From Gemmata massiliana (GTDB lineage Bacteria > Planctomycetota > Planctomycetia > Gemmatales > Gemmataceae): a stretch of 64,000 nt of DNA. This document shows positions 43,378 through 52,217 of this stretch, in pieces. The position numbers and the translations under genes are program-made. The DNA is taken from the NCBI RefSeq assembly GCF_901538265.1, contig NZ_LR593886.1, positions 1,426,001 to 1,490,000 of the forward strand. Direction: 5' to 3'. Below the pieces are notes generated by a model. The model ran no database searches and was not told where the DNA came from. It was given only the letters and a program-made list of their open reading frames with translations. Every line of letters begins with the position of its first letter. Position 1 is the first letter of the stretch.

Positions 43378-44340
43378 ATGTCCCGCCGACTCGTCGTCGT
43401 GATCGTTCTGCTCGCGTTCCTGATCGGTGCGGGATTCGTGGGGTACGACCGGTACTTCAGCGCCCCCCCGTCGGCGGTCGCGCCGATTCACGTCGACACG
43501 GGGGACAGGCTCCCGACTCAGTCCGAGTTCGACGAACTCGCCAAAACGGACCCGGTGAAGATGCTTTCTGCCTGCCTCACGCGCTACGAGCGCGAGGTGC
43601 AGGGGCTGCACTGCACCCTGGAGAAGCAGGAGCGCGTGCAAGGGAAGCCCAAGCACCCGGAAATGCCCGGTGCGGAGGTCATCGACCTGTGGGTGCGCGG
43701 TGACGTTCCCGACGCCAAAACCAAACAGACCGCGATCGAGGTCGTGATGAAGTGGCGCTCCGGCGCCAAGCGCGTTCTGTTCGCGGAGGTGCGCGGTACA
43801 CTCTTCAGTGAGAAGCCGGCCCCGGACGGGCTGGACAAAAAAGTCATAACCTGGCGCCCGGACGCTCGCGGGGTCAAGCTCGGTCCCGCGCTCGACCCGA
43901 ACAGTAGTGCGGCCCAGGGGCAGTCGCGGTACTGCATCCGCGACGCAGGGCTTTACCGCAGCATGCTCCGCACGCACGAAGCGTGGAAGGGACGCAAGGA
44001 GGTCGGCGAGTTCAAGTACGAGTACCTCGGTACGAAGGCAGTCGAGAAGGCCGACGGGCGTGAGTGCCACGTGATCCGGCGCATCTGCCCGCGCACCGAG
44101 TTGGACGCATTCGAGCTGGGCGGGACCGCGCCCACCGACCCGAAGACCGTTGCGGCCGAGGGGTTCACGGAAGTGGTGATTTACATCGACCGCGAACGGT
44201 GGCTCCAGGTGGGGACCGAACAGTACCGCACCGAACCCGACGGCACGCGGGTCACGCTCGGCACCTATTTCTTCCGCGACGTGGCCCTCAACCCGACCTT
44301 CGCCAGCGACACGTTCACAACCGATGGGCTGAAAAGGTGA
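43378..44340 (+). CDS. Membrane-anchored DUF1571-type protein
   Basis: 320 aa. ATG 43378 with a strong AGGAGGAAG site. An N-terminal membrane anchor (LVVVIVLLAFLIGAGFVGY) is followed by an extracytoplasmic domain with the DUF1571 layout (LSACLTRYEREVQGLHCTLE, beta-rich repeats, VIYIDRERWLQVGTEQYRTE), fold similar to LolA/LolB-type half-barrels. The family is common in planctomycetes; function not established. Family assignment is from memory of the pattern. Confidence 0.7.
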   Translation: MSRRLVVVIVLLAFLIGAGFVGYDRYFSAPPSAVAPIHVDTGDRLPTQSEFDELAKTDPVKMLSACLTRYEREVQGLHCTLEKQERVQGKPKHPEMPGAEVIDLWVRGDVPDAKTKQTAIEVVMKWRSGAKRVLFAEVRGTLFSEKPAPDGLDKKVITWRPDARGVKLGPALDPNSSAAQGQSRYCIRDAGLYRSMLRTHEAWKGRKEVGEFKYEYLGTKAVEKADGRECHVIRRICPRTELDAFELGGTAPTDPKTVAAEGFTEVVIYIDRERWLQVGTEQYRTEPDGTRVTLGTYFFRDVALNPTFASDTFTTDGLKR

Positions 44341-44350
44341 GGTAACGTGC

Positions 44351-44397
44351 GATGAGACCACCCGCGAGTGCCAACGAGCGGGTGGAGCTTTCTCATC
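44351..44397. terminator. Hairpin between convergent genes, derived from the 30-bp repeat family
   Basis: CCACCCGC (44358-44365) pairs with GCGGGTGG (44378-44385); outside it GATGAGA (44351-44357) pairs with TCTCATC (44391-44397). The core is a deletion derivative of the repeat at 41699-41768, now placed as a terminator-like structure. Confidence 0.6.
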
Positions 44398-46387
44398 CCT
44401 TCTCTTCCGTCAGGCGCCGCACGATGTTCATCAAGTCTTCGGGGTGGAACGGCTTCTGAAGGAACTCGGTGTGGGCGCCGAACTCGGCCGTGACGATGCG
44501 CTTGTCCGTGAACCCGCTCACGAGGATCGCGGGTAGTTGCGGCGCGAATAGCCGGAGCGTCTTGAGAACCTGATCGCCGGTGACCCCCGGCATCATCACG
44601 TCGATGACCGCGACCTTGATCGCGTCGCGGTTGCGGTGGAACTGTTCGATCCCGGACGCGCCGTCCGCGGCCAAAATCGCGGTGAAACCCAGCTCTTCCA
44701 GCGTCGAGGCCGTGACTTCACGGACGAACATTTCGTCGTCAATCACCAGAGCCGCGTTCGTGGCGCGCGAGGAACTCGGATTGGCGGCGGGAACGGACGC
44801 AACCTGTTCGACCGGTCCCGGCCAGTACACGGTTACGGTGGTGCCCACGCCCGGCGCGCTCTCGACGCGGATACCGCCCTTGTGGGCGCGAACGATCCCG
44901 AGCACGGCTGCCAGCCCCAGCCCGCGTCCGGTGAACTTGGTCGAATAGAACGGATCGAACATCCGCCCGCGCACCTCGGCCGACACGCCGGGGCCGGTGT
45001 CGCTGACCGCGAGGCACGCATACCGTCCCGGGGCCGGAGCGAGGTGGAACGTACCGTCCGGCATCCCGGTCGGGATTTCGGCGGGGTACGTGCGCACCAC
45101 GATTTCGCCCGATGCTCCTGCGAGCGCTTCGGCCGAGTTCGTGACGAGGTTCACCAGTACTTGCCGCACCTGGGCGGAGTCGGCGTGCGTGAGAGGGAGG
45201 TCGTGTGCGAGTTCGTACCGCACGTTGTGCGGCGCGGCCGGTCCCGCCAGGAGCGGCGCGGACTCGCGGACCAGTGGCGTGAGGTCGATGCGCGCGGCGC
45301 CCCCGAGGTTCCGCCCGGCGTAGGAGAGCATCTGCCGGCACACCTCGGCCGCGCGCCGGCACGATTGCTCGATCTGGTCCAGGTACGCCGCGGCGGACGA
45401 GTTGGCGGGCAGCCCGCGTCGGGCCAGGTTCGCGCTTCCGAGCACGACGGTGAGGATGTTGTTGAAGTCGTGCGCCACGCCGCCCGCGAGCACCCCCAGA
45501 CTCTCCCACTTCGCCGCGTCGCGGAGCTGCCGGTTGAGCGCTTCGCGCTGCTCCTCCGCGCGCTTGTGTTCCGTAATGTCGGAGGTCACGGCGATGATCC
45601 GAACGGCCTTCCCCGTGGTATCGCGGAGCACCTGTCCGCGGGTCGAGAACCACCGAGGGAAACCGTCCGCGGCTGGGGCGCGCCCGCGGAATTCGTACTG
45701 CATTGGCTCGCCGGTCTCGATCGCCCGCTGGCGCCCGGCCGTCACCAGGGCCAAGTCGTCCGGGTGGACCGCGTTGAGTGCGAGTTCAGGGTTCGAGTAG
45801 TCCGGCCCGTGGGGTACGCCGTAGAAGTCCGAGATGTCGATCGTGGTTTCCCACGTGTTCGTGGTGAGATCCATGTCCCAGGCGAGCATCTTCGCCCCGT
45901 CCAGCGCCGCCCGGAGCCGGGCGCGACTGTGCTCCAATTCCTCGGCCGTGGCCCGGTACGGGGTCACGTCCAGTGCCAGGGACAGAGTGGAAATCAGGTT
46001 CCCCGCGTCATCGAACAGTACAGAGGTGTACCATTCACACCAGACGAGCCCGCCTCCCTTTGTGTAGTTCGGCGTCACGACCACGCGCCGGGCCGCGCTA
46101 CCGGCCTGCCGATCGCTCGCGATTTGGTGGGCTAACTCGCGGTTGTCCTCGTGGACGAACTTCCATTCGAGTAGTCCCTTGCCGAGCACTTCGGCGGCGG
46201 TCCAGCCGAACACGCGCTCGGCCTGGGCGTTCCACCGGGAAACGCGGGTTTCCCGGTCCCATTCGATCACGATCAGCGGGGTGTTTTCGGCGTGCGCGGC
46301 AAGTTTCTGATGCGCGAACCGGAGCTGGCGCGCGGCTTCCGCACCGGCGTCGTCGGGGGGAACGGGAGGGGCGGGCGAATCGGACAT
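44393..46387 (-). CDS. Hybrid sensor histidine kinase (PAS-PAS-HK-receiver)
   Basis: 664 aa, no transmembrane segment. Two PAS domains (about 25-150, ENTPLIVIEWDRETRVSRWN; about 160-285, LDGAKMLAWDMDLTTNTWET). HisKA H-box LAGGVAHDFNNILTVVLGSA, ATPase N-box LVNLVTNSAEAL, G1 DTGPGV and G2 GRGLGLAAV. A receiver domain at about 545-660 has acidic pair IDDE, phospho-acceptor VAVIDVMMPG and conserved LQKPF. ATG 46387 preferred to an upstream TTG. Soluble, so it probably senses a cytoplasmic cue; the output partner is not adjacent. Confidence 0.93.
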   Translation of the reverse strand: MSDSPAPPVPPDDAGAEAARQLRFAHQKLAAHAENTPLIVIEWDRETRVSRWNAQAERVFGWTAAEVLGKGLLEWKFVHEDNRELAHQIASDRQAGSAARRVVVTPNYTKGGGLVWCEWYTSVLFDDAGNLISTLSLALDVTPYRATAEELEHSRARLRAALDGAKMLAWDMDLTTNTWETTIDISDFYGVPHGPDYSNPELALNAVHPDDLALVTAGRQRAIETGEPMQYEFRGRAPAADGFPRWFSTRGQVLRDTTGKAVRIIAVTSDITEHKRAEEQREALNRQLRDAAKWESLGVLAGGVAHDFNNILTVVLGSANLARRGLPANSSAAAYLDQIEQSCRRAAEVCRQMLSYAGRNLGGAARIDLTPLVRESAPLLAGPAAPHNVRYELAHDLPLTHADSAQVRQVLVNLVTNSAEALAGASGEIVVRTYPAEIPTGMPDGTFHLAPAPGRYACLAVSDTGPGVSAEVRGRMFDPFYSTKFTGRGLGLAAVLGIVRAHKGGIRVESAPGVGTTVTVYWPGPVEQVASVPAANPSSSRATNAALVIDDEMFVREVTASTLEELGFTAILAADGASGIEQFHRNRDAIKVAVIDVMMPGVTGDQVLKTLRLFAPQLPAILVSGFTDKRIVTAEFGAHTEFLQKPFHPEDLMNIVRRLTEEKG

Positions 46388-46570
46388 CGGCTGCTCTGGG
46401 CGTGAGAACAATCGCCAACAAGGACTTCCGCGGATTATAGAAAGTCGGTACGAGGAAGCCGCACAGCAGCTAATTCAGGTGCGATCAGCCTCGTGCGAAA
46501 ACTCACTCCACGCGCCGACACGGGCGTGCGCGCCGATATCTAATACGAGACTATCCGCCATTTCTCTCAC

Positions 46571-48250
46571 TTACTCGCCTAATTTCTGCGAAGCCTCAAT
46601 ACACCGGTCGAGCAGCGCCTGTTTTCGCTTGGGGTACACGAAGCGGCCTTGAGTCTCGATCCATTCTTGCGTTTGTTCGATTAATCCCTTCAGCGCCGCG
46701 ACCGCGTCCGGCTTTCGGGTTGGCTCCCCCACAACTACCGGAGACGTGTGCGCGAAACCGGTGCCACCCGCCGCACGCGCTGCGACCCAACCCGGTTCGC
46801 TGACGGTCGCTTCTGCGTGCTCACCCGACGCCACCACTTCACCGTTTACGACGATCTCCACTCGTTGCGCTCCGAGAGGCGAGCGCGAAGTAGCGCTGAC
46901 GTGCGAGCCTTCGACCGTGAGCGTGAGCAACGGCCCCGTGGTGACGAACGTGCGCCCCGCGCGAACCGCGTCGAGCCAGGAAGAACCTAACCCCCCGACC
47001 CCCTTCGCCTCCGTTCTCTCCGGTCCTGTCAGCGGAGCTTCTCGTGGATCGGCGGTAAAGGAAGGGGGAGCAGAACTATCGTTGGGTTTAAGCTCCTCTC
47101 CGTGCTCCGGCCCGCGAGAAGCTCTGCTGACAGGGCCGGAGAGCAAGCCGGGAGGGGTTGGGGAGGAGTTAAAGGCAAGACCTAACCCCCCGACCCCCTT
47201 CCCTAAGAAGGAAGGGGGAGCAGAACCAAAAACAACAGATTCTCTACTGCCTTCGGTTTTAAGCCCCTCTCCGTTTAGGGGAGGGGTTGGGGAGGGGTTC
47301 TGCCTTGTTGCCCCCGCATAGGTCCGCATCGCGCCGAGCGGAACGGTGTTTGAGTCCTTGCCGCTCGCGCCGACGAGGGGAACCATCACCCCCGCGTCCC
47401 AGAGTCGGTACACCCACGGCATCAGCGACGATTTCCGTGGCTTCGCACAGACCTCGATCGCGTCGATCTTCCCCAAAATCGCGGCGACGAGCGCTTCACC
47501 CCCAGTGATTCCGCCGGCCGGCTCGAACGCATCGACCCACACCACCAGCCCGCGCTTGCGGTGGCACTGGTCGCACCAGTCGCAGATGCCCCAGTCGTCC
47601 GAGTCTTCGCCGCCGAACGTGAGCGGGAACACCGGGCGGTGCGAGTTCAGGAGCGACACCTTACCCAACACCGGGTGCGTGTTGAAGGTGTTCACCACAA
47701 CCGCGTGCCCGTTGCGTTCCAGGGCGGGGGCTTGCCCGCTGAACGCGAGCAGGTTCGGTGTGGTGGTGTACGTGTTGGCGTCCAGTGCGAGTACCGGGAG
47801 GGGCGTCGCGAGTACGTTCGCGGTCATCAAGTCTTCGGCTTGTGCTTCCAGTAGTGCCGCATGCGGGGAGAGGAAATGGCTCCGCGCATCAAACGTTACC
47901 CAGCCTTCGGCGCGGGTATCGACCCAGCGCTCGATGGCGAACCGCAGTGAAATCTGGCCCGCGCCGAGCGTCGTGGCCGCGTCGAGGGGCGTCCATTCCG
48001 GTCCCTTCGCGGCCTGCACGCGGAGCGGGACGCCGGCCGGGAGCGGCACTTCGCACGCGCCGTCAATGTAGAACCAGCGCTCGCGCCCGAGTTTCAGGTG
48101 CCCGCCCACGTCCTCGTTGCGCCCGCAAGCAAATTCCGCGGGTCGACCCAATGGCGCGTAGGGCGTGCCGTCCGGTCCGGTGATGCGCACGCGGACAGGA
48201 ACCGGGCGGTGCGTGGTCGCGTCGGTGATCCGAAGGTGAACGTTCAGCAT
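46571..48250 (-). CDS. PHP/CehA-like protein with in-frame palindromic insertion
   Basis: 559 aa. The main body (residues 1-315 and 422-559) is a planctomycete protein with an N-terminal beta domain (MLNVHLRITDATTHRPVPVR) and a CehA/McbA-type metal-hydrolase-like region (SHFLSPHAALLEAQAEDL, DWGICDWCDQCHRKRGLVVW, LVGASGKDSNTVPLGAMRTY ... WLDAVRAGRTFVTTGPLLTL). Between MRTYAG and WLDAVRAG, where relatives have a short loop (recalled, not aligned), residues about 316-421 are a low-complexity insert (QNPSPTPPLNGEGLK, SAPPSFLGKGVGGLG) encoded by nested DNA palindromes. The frame stays open. Function of the family is unproven. Confidence 0.8.
   Translation of the reverse strand: MLNVHLRITDATTHRPVPVRVRITGPDGTPYAPLGRPAEFACGRNEDVGGHLKLGRERWFYIDGACEVPLPAGVPLRVQAAKGPEWTPLDAATTLGAGQISLRFAIERWVDTRAEGWVTFDARSHFLSPHAALLEAQAEDLMTANVLATPLPVLALDANTYTTTPNLLAFSGQAPALERNGHAVVVNTFNTHPVLGKVSLLNSHRPVFPLTFGGEDSDDWGICDWCDQCHRKRGLVVWVDAFEPAGGITGGEALVAAILGKIDAIEVCAKPRKSSLMPWVYRLWDAGVMVPLVGASGKDSNTVPLGAMRTYAGATRQNPSPTPPLNGEGLKTEGSRESVVFGSAPPSFLGKGVGGLGLAFNSSPTPPGLLSGPVSRASRGPEHGEELKPNDSSAPPSFTADPREAPLTGPERTEAKGVGGLGSSWLDAVRAGRTFVTTGPLLTLTVEGSHVSATSRSPLGAQRVEIVVNGEVVASGEHAEATVSEPGWVAARAAGGTGFAHTSPVVVGEPTRKPDAVAALKGLIEQTQEWIETQGRFVYPKRKQALLDRCIEASQKLGE
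46986..47303. repeat. Tandem nested palindromic repeats inside a coding region
   Basis: Two copies of a bipartite unit, each with two hairpins: CCCCTTCC...GGAAGGGGG type and CCCCTCTCC...GGGGAGGGG type. Copy 1 is 47180-47303. Copy 2 (46986-47175) has an extra segment in the loop of both hairpins. These two extra segments (about 47014-47046 and 47106-47147) are inverted copies of each other, 29 of 32 bases identical. Length and frame keep the host gene open. Confidence 0.8.
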
Positions 48251-48320
48251 GATGAGAAACGTGTTCCGACACAAAGAGACAGTGTTTAGAGCGAACCCGA
48301 TTCGGCGCTGCGGGTTTGCG

Positions 48321-48349
48321 CTGGCGTTGATATTGGTCGATGTTATACT
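48321..48349 (+). promoter_or_regulatory. Possible sigma-70-type promoter of the DUF1549/DUF1501 operon
   Basis: -10-like TATACT (48344-48349) with a weak -35 CTGGCG (48321-48326) at 17-bp spacing, 70 bp before the ATG of the DUF1549 gene. The -10 is good and the -35 poor. Confidence 0.35.
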
Positions 48350-48418
48350 TGCGTAAGACCTGCCTGCCGAATGATCCCGCCGCGACCCGACATCCCACCC
48401 CCACCAGGAGCACCCTTC

Positions 48419-50134
48419 ATGCGGCTCCGTTTGCTGCTACTCGCAGCCGTTTGTGTGCTCGTACCCGTAGCTACCAACGCGGCGGACCGCGCGCCGGCAC
48501 CGCGAACCGTGGAATCGGCCCCTATTCCCGCTCCGCGCGCCGTTGAACCGGTTCACATTCCCGCTCCCCGCGCTCTCGTCGCGTCCAGCTTGCTCCCAAT
48601 CGAACAAGTCATCGATCAGTTCGTGGACGCCGCGATCACCGAAGCCGGTATCGCGACCGCGGAGCAGGCCGACGACGCGACCATGATTCGTCGGCTCACG
48701 CTCGACCTCGTGGGGCGCATTCCGACGACGTGTGAGGTGGAAGCCTACGTCAAGTCTACCGACCCGGACAAGCGCGCGAAACTGGTCGACCGGCTGATCG
48801 CGTCGCCGGGGTTCGTCCGGCACCAGGCGGCGCTCTTCGACGTCATGCTGAACCCCGACGGCGAGCGCCGCGGCGGGGCACTTCGCGCGTACCTCGCCGA
48901 CGCACTGAAAGAGAACAAGCCCTGGGACCGGATCTTTCGCGAGGTGATGCTGCCCGATGAGTCCGACCCCAAACTGAAGGGCGCCGCGGAGTTTCTGCGC
49001 GGCCGCCTCACCGATGCCGACAAACTCACGGCCGACGTGAGCGTCGCGTTCTTCGGGGTGAACGTGAGTTGTGCCCAGTGCCACAATCACCCGCACGTCG
49101 AGGATTGGACCCAGGACCACTTTTACGGGATGAAGGCGTTCCTCGCGCGGACCTTCGACAACGGCGGATTCCTCGGCGAGCGCGGCTACGGCACCGTGAA
49201 GTACAAACCGACCAAAGGCCCGGAGCGCACTGCGAAAATGATGTTCCTCACGGGCGCGACCATCGAGGACGCGAACGCGAAGGAACCGAGCGCCACGGAG
49301 ATGAAGTCCGAGAAGGAACTGCTCGATAAGGCGCGGACCGCGAAGGCTCCGCCTCCGGCGCCGAAGTTCAGTGCGCGGGCCAAGCTCGTTGAGATCGCAC
49401 TTAAAGGGGAGAACGCGGACTTCTTCGCCCGCTCGCTCAGCAACCGGTTGTGGCACCGGTTCCTGGGGACCGGGCTGGTGAGCCCGCTCGACCAGATGCA
49501 CAGCGAGAACTCCCCGAGCCACCCGGAACTGCTCACGTGGCTCGCCCGGGACACCGTCGTCAACGGCTACGACATCAAGCGGCTGGTGCGCGGGATCGTG
49601 ATGAGTCGGGCGTACTCGCGCAGCAGCCGCTTCGAGGCGTCAGAAGCCGCGCCGCCGAGCAAGATGTTCGCGGTCGCGCGCCTCAAACCGATGACACCGC
49701 TGCAACTCGCCACGTCCCTGAAGATCGCGGCCACGGACCCCGTGACCTTCGACAAGCTGAAGCCCGAAGAGTTCGAGAAGCGGATGGAACAGATCGAGTC
49801 CTCTGCACGCGGGCTTGCTGCGCAACTTGCACAGCCGACCGACAACTTCCAGATCGGCGTCAGCGAAGCGCTCCTTTTCAGCAACGGGGACCGGCTGATG
49901 AGGGAGTTCCTCACGGACGCACCGGGCACCGCACTCGGGCGCGTGAAGCAGATGAAGGAGCCGAAGGAAGCAGTCGAGTTCCTCGTGCGGACCGCTTACG
50001 GGCGCCCGGCCACCGAACCCGAAGCGACCGCGCTCGTCGCCTACGTCGAGAAGCGCAAGGGACGCGAACCCGAGGCGTACCGACAAGTGCTCTGGGCGCT
50101 CGTGACCGCGCCCGAGTTCCGATTCAGCTACTAG
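48419..50134 (+). CDS. DUF1549/DUF1553 planctomycete exported protein
   Basis: 571 aa. ATG 48419 (AGGAG site) gives a signal peptide MRLRLLLLAAVCVLVPVATNA. The DUF1549 domain (about 50-220) includes LTLDLVGRIPTTCEVEAYVK and SVAFFGVNVSCAQCHNHPHV, whose CxxCH could bind heme covalently. The DUF1553 domain (about 300-560) includes SNRLWHRFLGTGLVSPLDQM, SHPELLTWLA and ALVTAPEFRFSY. Such proteins are abundant in planctomycetes, nearly always followed by a DUF1501 gene as here; they may belong to exported redox or degradation systems, but the role is unproven. Confidence 0.95.
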   Translation: MRLRLLLLAAVCVLVPVATNAADRAPAPRTVESAPIPAPRAVEPVHIPAPRALVASSLLPIEQVIDQFVDAAITEAGIATAEQADDATMIRRLTLDLVGRIPTTCEVEAYVKSTDPDKRAKLVDRLIASPGFVRHQAALFDVMLNPDGERRGGALRAYLADALKENKPWDRIFREVMLPDESDPKLKGAAEFLRGRLTDADKLTADVSVAFFGVNVSCAQCHNHPHVEDWTQDHFYGMKAFLARTFDNGGFLGERGYGTVKYKPTKGPERTAKMMFLTGATIEDANAKEPSATEMKSEKELLDKARTAKAPPPAPKFSARAKLVEIALKGENADFFARSLSNRLWHRFLGTGLVSPLDQMHSENSPSHPELLTWLARDTVVNGYDIKRLVRGIVMSRAYSRSSRFEASEAAPPSKMFAVARLKPMTPLQLATSLKIAATDPVTFDKLKPEEFEKRMEQIESSARGLAAQLAQPTDNFQIGVSEALLFSNGDRLMREFLTDAPGTALGRVKQMKEPKEAVEFLVRTAYGRPATEPEATALVAYVEKRKGREPEAYRQVLWALVTAPEFRFSY

Positions 50135-50195
50135 CCCCCGACCACGAGACATTCACCCTCGACTGCAAGGTCGGGGCGCTAAACACGAGGCAATC

Positions 50196-51500
50196 ATGGC
50201 TCGTAACACGTTTTGCGGCTCCGCGGCCCACGCCGTCAACCGCCGCGGGTTCCTCGGTGGACTGGCCGCCGCGGGCGCGGCCGTCGCCGCCGATATGACC
50301 GCCCTGAACGCGCTCGCCGCTCCCGGGGTGAACGGGGCGCTCAAGAAGACGCAGAAGCGCGTCATCCTGTTGTGGCTGGCCGGCGGCGCTTCGCAGCTCG
50401 AAACGTGGAACCCGAAGCCGGGCGCGACGACGGGCGGGCCGTTCCGCTCGATCCAGACCGACGTGCCCGGGTTGCGCATCTCGGAACTGATGCCGAAGAT
50501 GGCAGCGCGGATGAAGACCACGTGCCTGATCCGCGGGCTGAACACCAAGAACGGCGACCACGGCAGCGCGGCCCAGACGATGATGCGGGGCCGGCGCGAT
50601 GAAGCCGCTCTGCGCTACCCGGACCTCGGCGCGGTGATCGCACGCGAAATGGGCCGCGTGGACAGTAAAGTTCCCGATTACGTCACGTTCTACACGCAGA
50701 CCGAGGGGCGCAACGTGGCCCCCGGTGATGCCGGGTTCCTCGGCGCCCGGTACGCCCCGATGGAACTGACCACGAGTAACTATCCGGAGTTCATCAAGAG
50801 GCTCGACGGCATCACCGACCTCGACCACCAGGAGCGCGGGGAGCTGCGCGACCTGCTGGGCAAGCAGTTCGGCCGCGGTCGCAGCTCCGAAACGATGAAC
50901 AGCCAGAACGAAGCATACCAGCGCGTCCGAGGGATCATGGCGAGCGAGAAACTATTCGACGTCACGCAGGAGCCGCAGAAGATCCGCGACCGGTACGGCT
51001 CGACTCAGTTCGGCGAGCAGGTGTTGATCGCGCGGCGCCTGGTAGAAGCCGGTGTGCCGTTCGTGCGCGTCGGGCGCGCGTGGTGGGACAGCCACGGGCA
51101 GAACTTCGAGACGCACCAGGAAATGGTGCCCGAACTCGATCACGTCATGGCGACGCTGATCGACGACCTCTCCGAGCGCGGGATGCTCGACGACGTGATG
51201 ATCGTCACGCTCTCGGAGTTCGGGCGCACGCCGAGCATCAACTCGAGCTTGGGGCGCGACCACTTCGCCAGCGCGTGGAGCAGCACCATCACCGGGTGCG
51301 GCATCAAGCGCGGGTCGGTGTACGGCAAGACCGACCCGAAGGGGCAAGCCGTGGTGTCCGAAGAGGCGGACGCGGGCAGCCTGTTCGCGACGATCTACTC
51401 GGCCCTCGGACTCGACCCGGACAAGAACTACCACGTCGGCAGCCGGCCGATCCCGCTCGTGAACCCCGGCGTGCACCCGATCTCCGCGGTGTTGGGGTGA
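50196..51500 (+). CDS. DUF1501 protein (alkaline-phosphatase-like fold)
   Basis: 434 aa. The N-terminus has a twin-arginine-like signal (NRRGFLGGLAAAGAAVAADM). The body matches DUF1501: ILLWLAGGASQLETWNPKPG, RTDVPGLRISELMP-type segments, LNTKNGDHGSAAQTMMRG, WWDSHGQNFETHQEMVPELD, VTLSEFGRTPSINSSLGRDH, which correspond to metal-site regions of the sulfatase/phosphatase superfamily. Exported folded, in the same operon as the DUF1549 gene 61 bp upstream. Enzymatic activity is not established. Confidence 0.94.
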   Translation: MARNTFCGSAAHAVNRRGFLGGLAAAGAAVAADMTALNALAAPGVNGALKKTQKRVILLWLAGGASQLETWNPKPGATTGGPFRSIQTDVPGLRISELMPKMAARMKTTCLIRGLNTKNGDHGSAAQTMMRGRRDEAALRYPDLGAVIAREMGRVDSKVPDYVTFYTQTEGRNVAPGDAGFLGARYAPMELTTSNYPEFIKRLDGITDLDHQERGELRDLLGKQFGRGRSSETMNSQNEAYQRVRGIMASEKLFDVTQEPQKIRDRYGSTQFGEQVLIARRLVEAGVPFVRVGRAWWDSHGQNFETHQEMVPELDHVMATLIDDLSERGMLDDVMIVTLSEFGRTPSINSSLGRDHFASAWSSTITGCGIKRGSVYGKTDPKGQAVVSEEADAGSLFATIYSALGLDPDKNYHVGSRPIPLVNPGVHPISAVLG

Positions 51501-51549
51501 AAACGAGCGCGGTATCATGGTCACGGGCACCCGCGACCGGAGGTAACAC

Positions 51550-51786
51550 ATGACCCGCGAAGAACACCGCACTATCAACGAGGCCGCGTTCCCGCAACTG
51601 AAGTCAACAATCGATGCGACGTACCCGCCCCGACAGTTCGTGGCGATTGCGGGCGGGAGGATCGTTGCCGACGACGCGGATTTTGAGAAGTTGCGCGAGA
51701 AGCTGCGGTCCCTCGGGATCGATATTTGGAACGCGCTCGTCGAGCGCGCGGGGGACGATACCCCGGATTACCTTGAGATTCTTTAG
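51550..51786 (+). CDS. Small hypothetical protein
   Basis: 78 aa, soluble. MTREEHRTINEAAFPQLKST at the start; the core VAIAGGRIVADDADFEKLRE resembles a 'DUF5678'-like small alpha/beta fold seen in many planctomycete and cyanobacterial operons (uncertain). Very strong ribosome binding site GGAGGT. First gene of a tight cluster with the retropepsin-like and WD40 genes. Confidence 0.65.
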   Translation: MTREEHRTINEAAFPQLKSTIDATYPPRQFVAIAGGRIVADDADFEKLREKLRSLGIDIWNALVERAGDDTPDYLEIL

Positions 51787-51800
51787 ACACGGGACGCCCG

Positions 51801-52217
51801 ATGCCCGAACAGCGCAACCCCTACCGCGGTCCGCGTCCCTGGCTCCGGTTAGGGTTCCGCGCTCCGGACCGAACTGTCATGAGTCTCGACCTGGTAGCGG
51901 ACACCGGTAGCCCGGCCGGAATCATTATCCGCACTGACCTCATGAACGCGCTTCGCGTCGCCCCGTCTCGAAATCGTCAGAGCAATTTCGGCGAACTCGA
52001 AGGCGGTTGGATTCAGTGGCACAATCCCGATCTGGGGATCGTCGAGCTGGTCCTTGCTTTTGGGAACGATCGGGCCGCGACCGCAGCTGCGCGGTCCCAC
52101 CCCGACTTCGTGGGCCTGATCGGGCTCCCGTTGCTCCGGTTGGGCGAATACGGCGGCAACGCTACCGACTTCTGGTTCCGGTACCCACCCACCCCAACTC
52201 CCACTTCGTTGCCATGA
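51801..52217 (+). CDS. Retropepsin-like aspartyl protease-fold protein
   Basis: 138 aa. The motif DLVADTGSPAGIIIRTDLMN (about residues 30-49) is the D-T-G active-site loop of retroviral-type aspartyl proteases, followed by beta strands and FVGLIGLPLLRLG (the I-G-x-P/L second motif). Single-domain proteins of this type would act as homodimers. Proteolysis is inferred, not shown. 14 bp from the gene before and overlapping the next (ATGA at 52214-52217). Confidence 0.7.
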   Translation: MPEQRNPYRGPRPWLRLGFRAPDRTVMSLDLVADTGSPAGIIIRTDLMNALRVAPSRNRQSNFGELEGGWIQWHNPDLGIVELVLAFGNDRAATAAARSHPDFVGLIGLPLLRLGEYGGNATDFWFRYPPTPTPTSLP

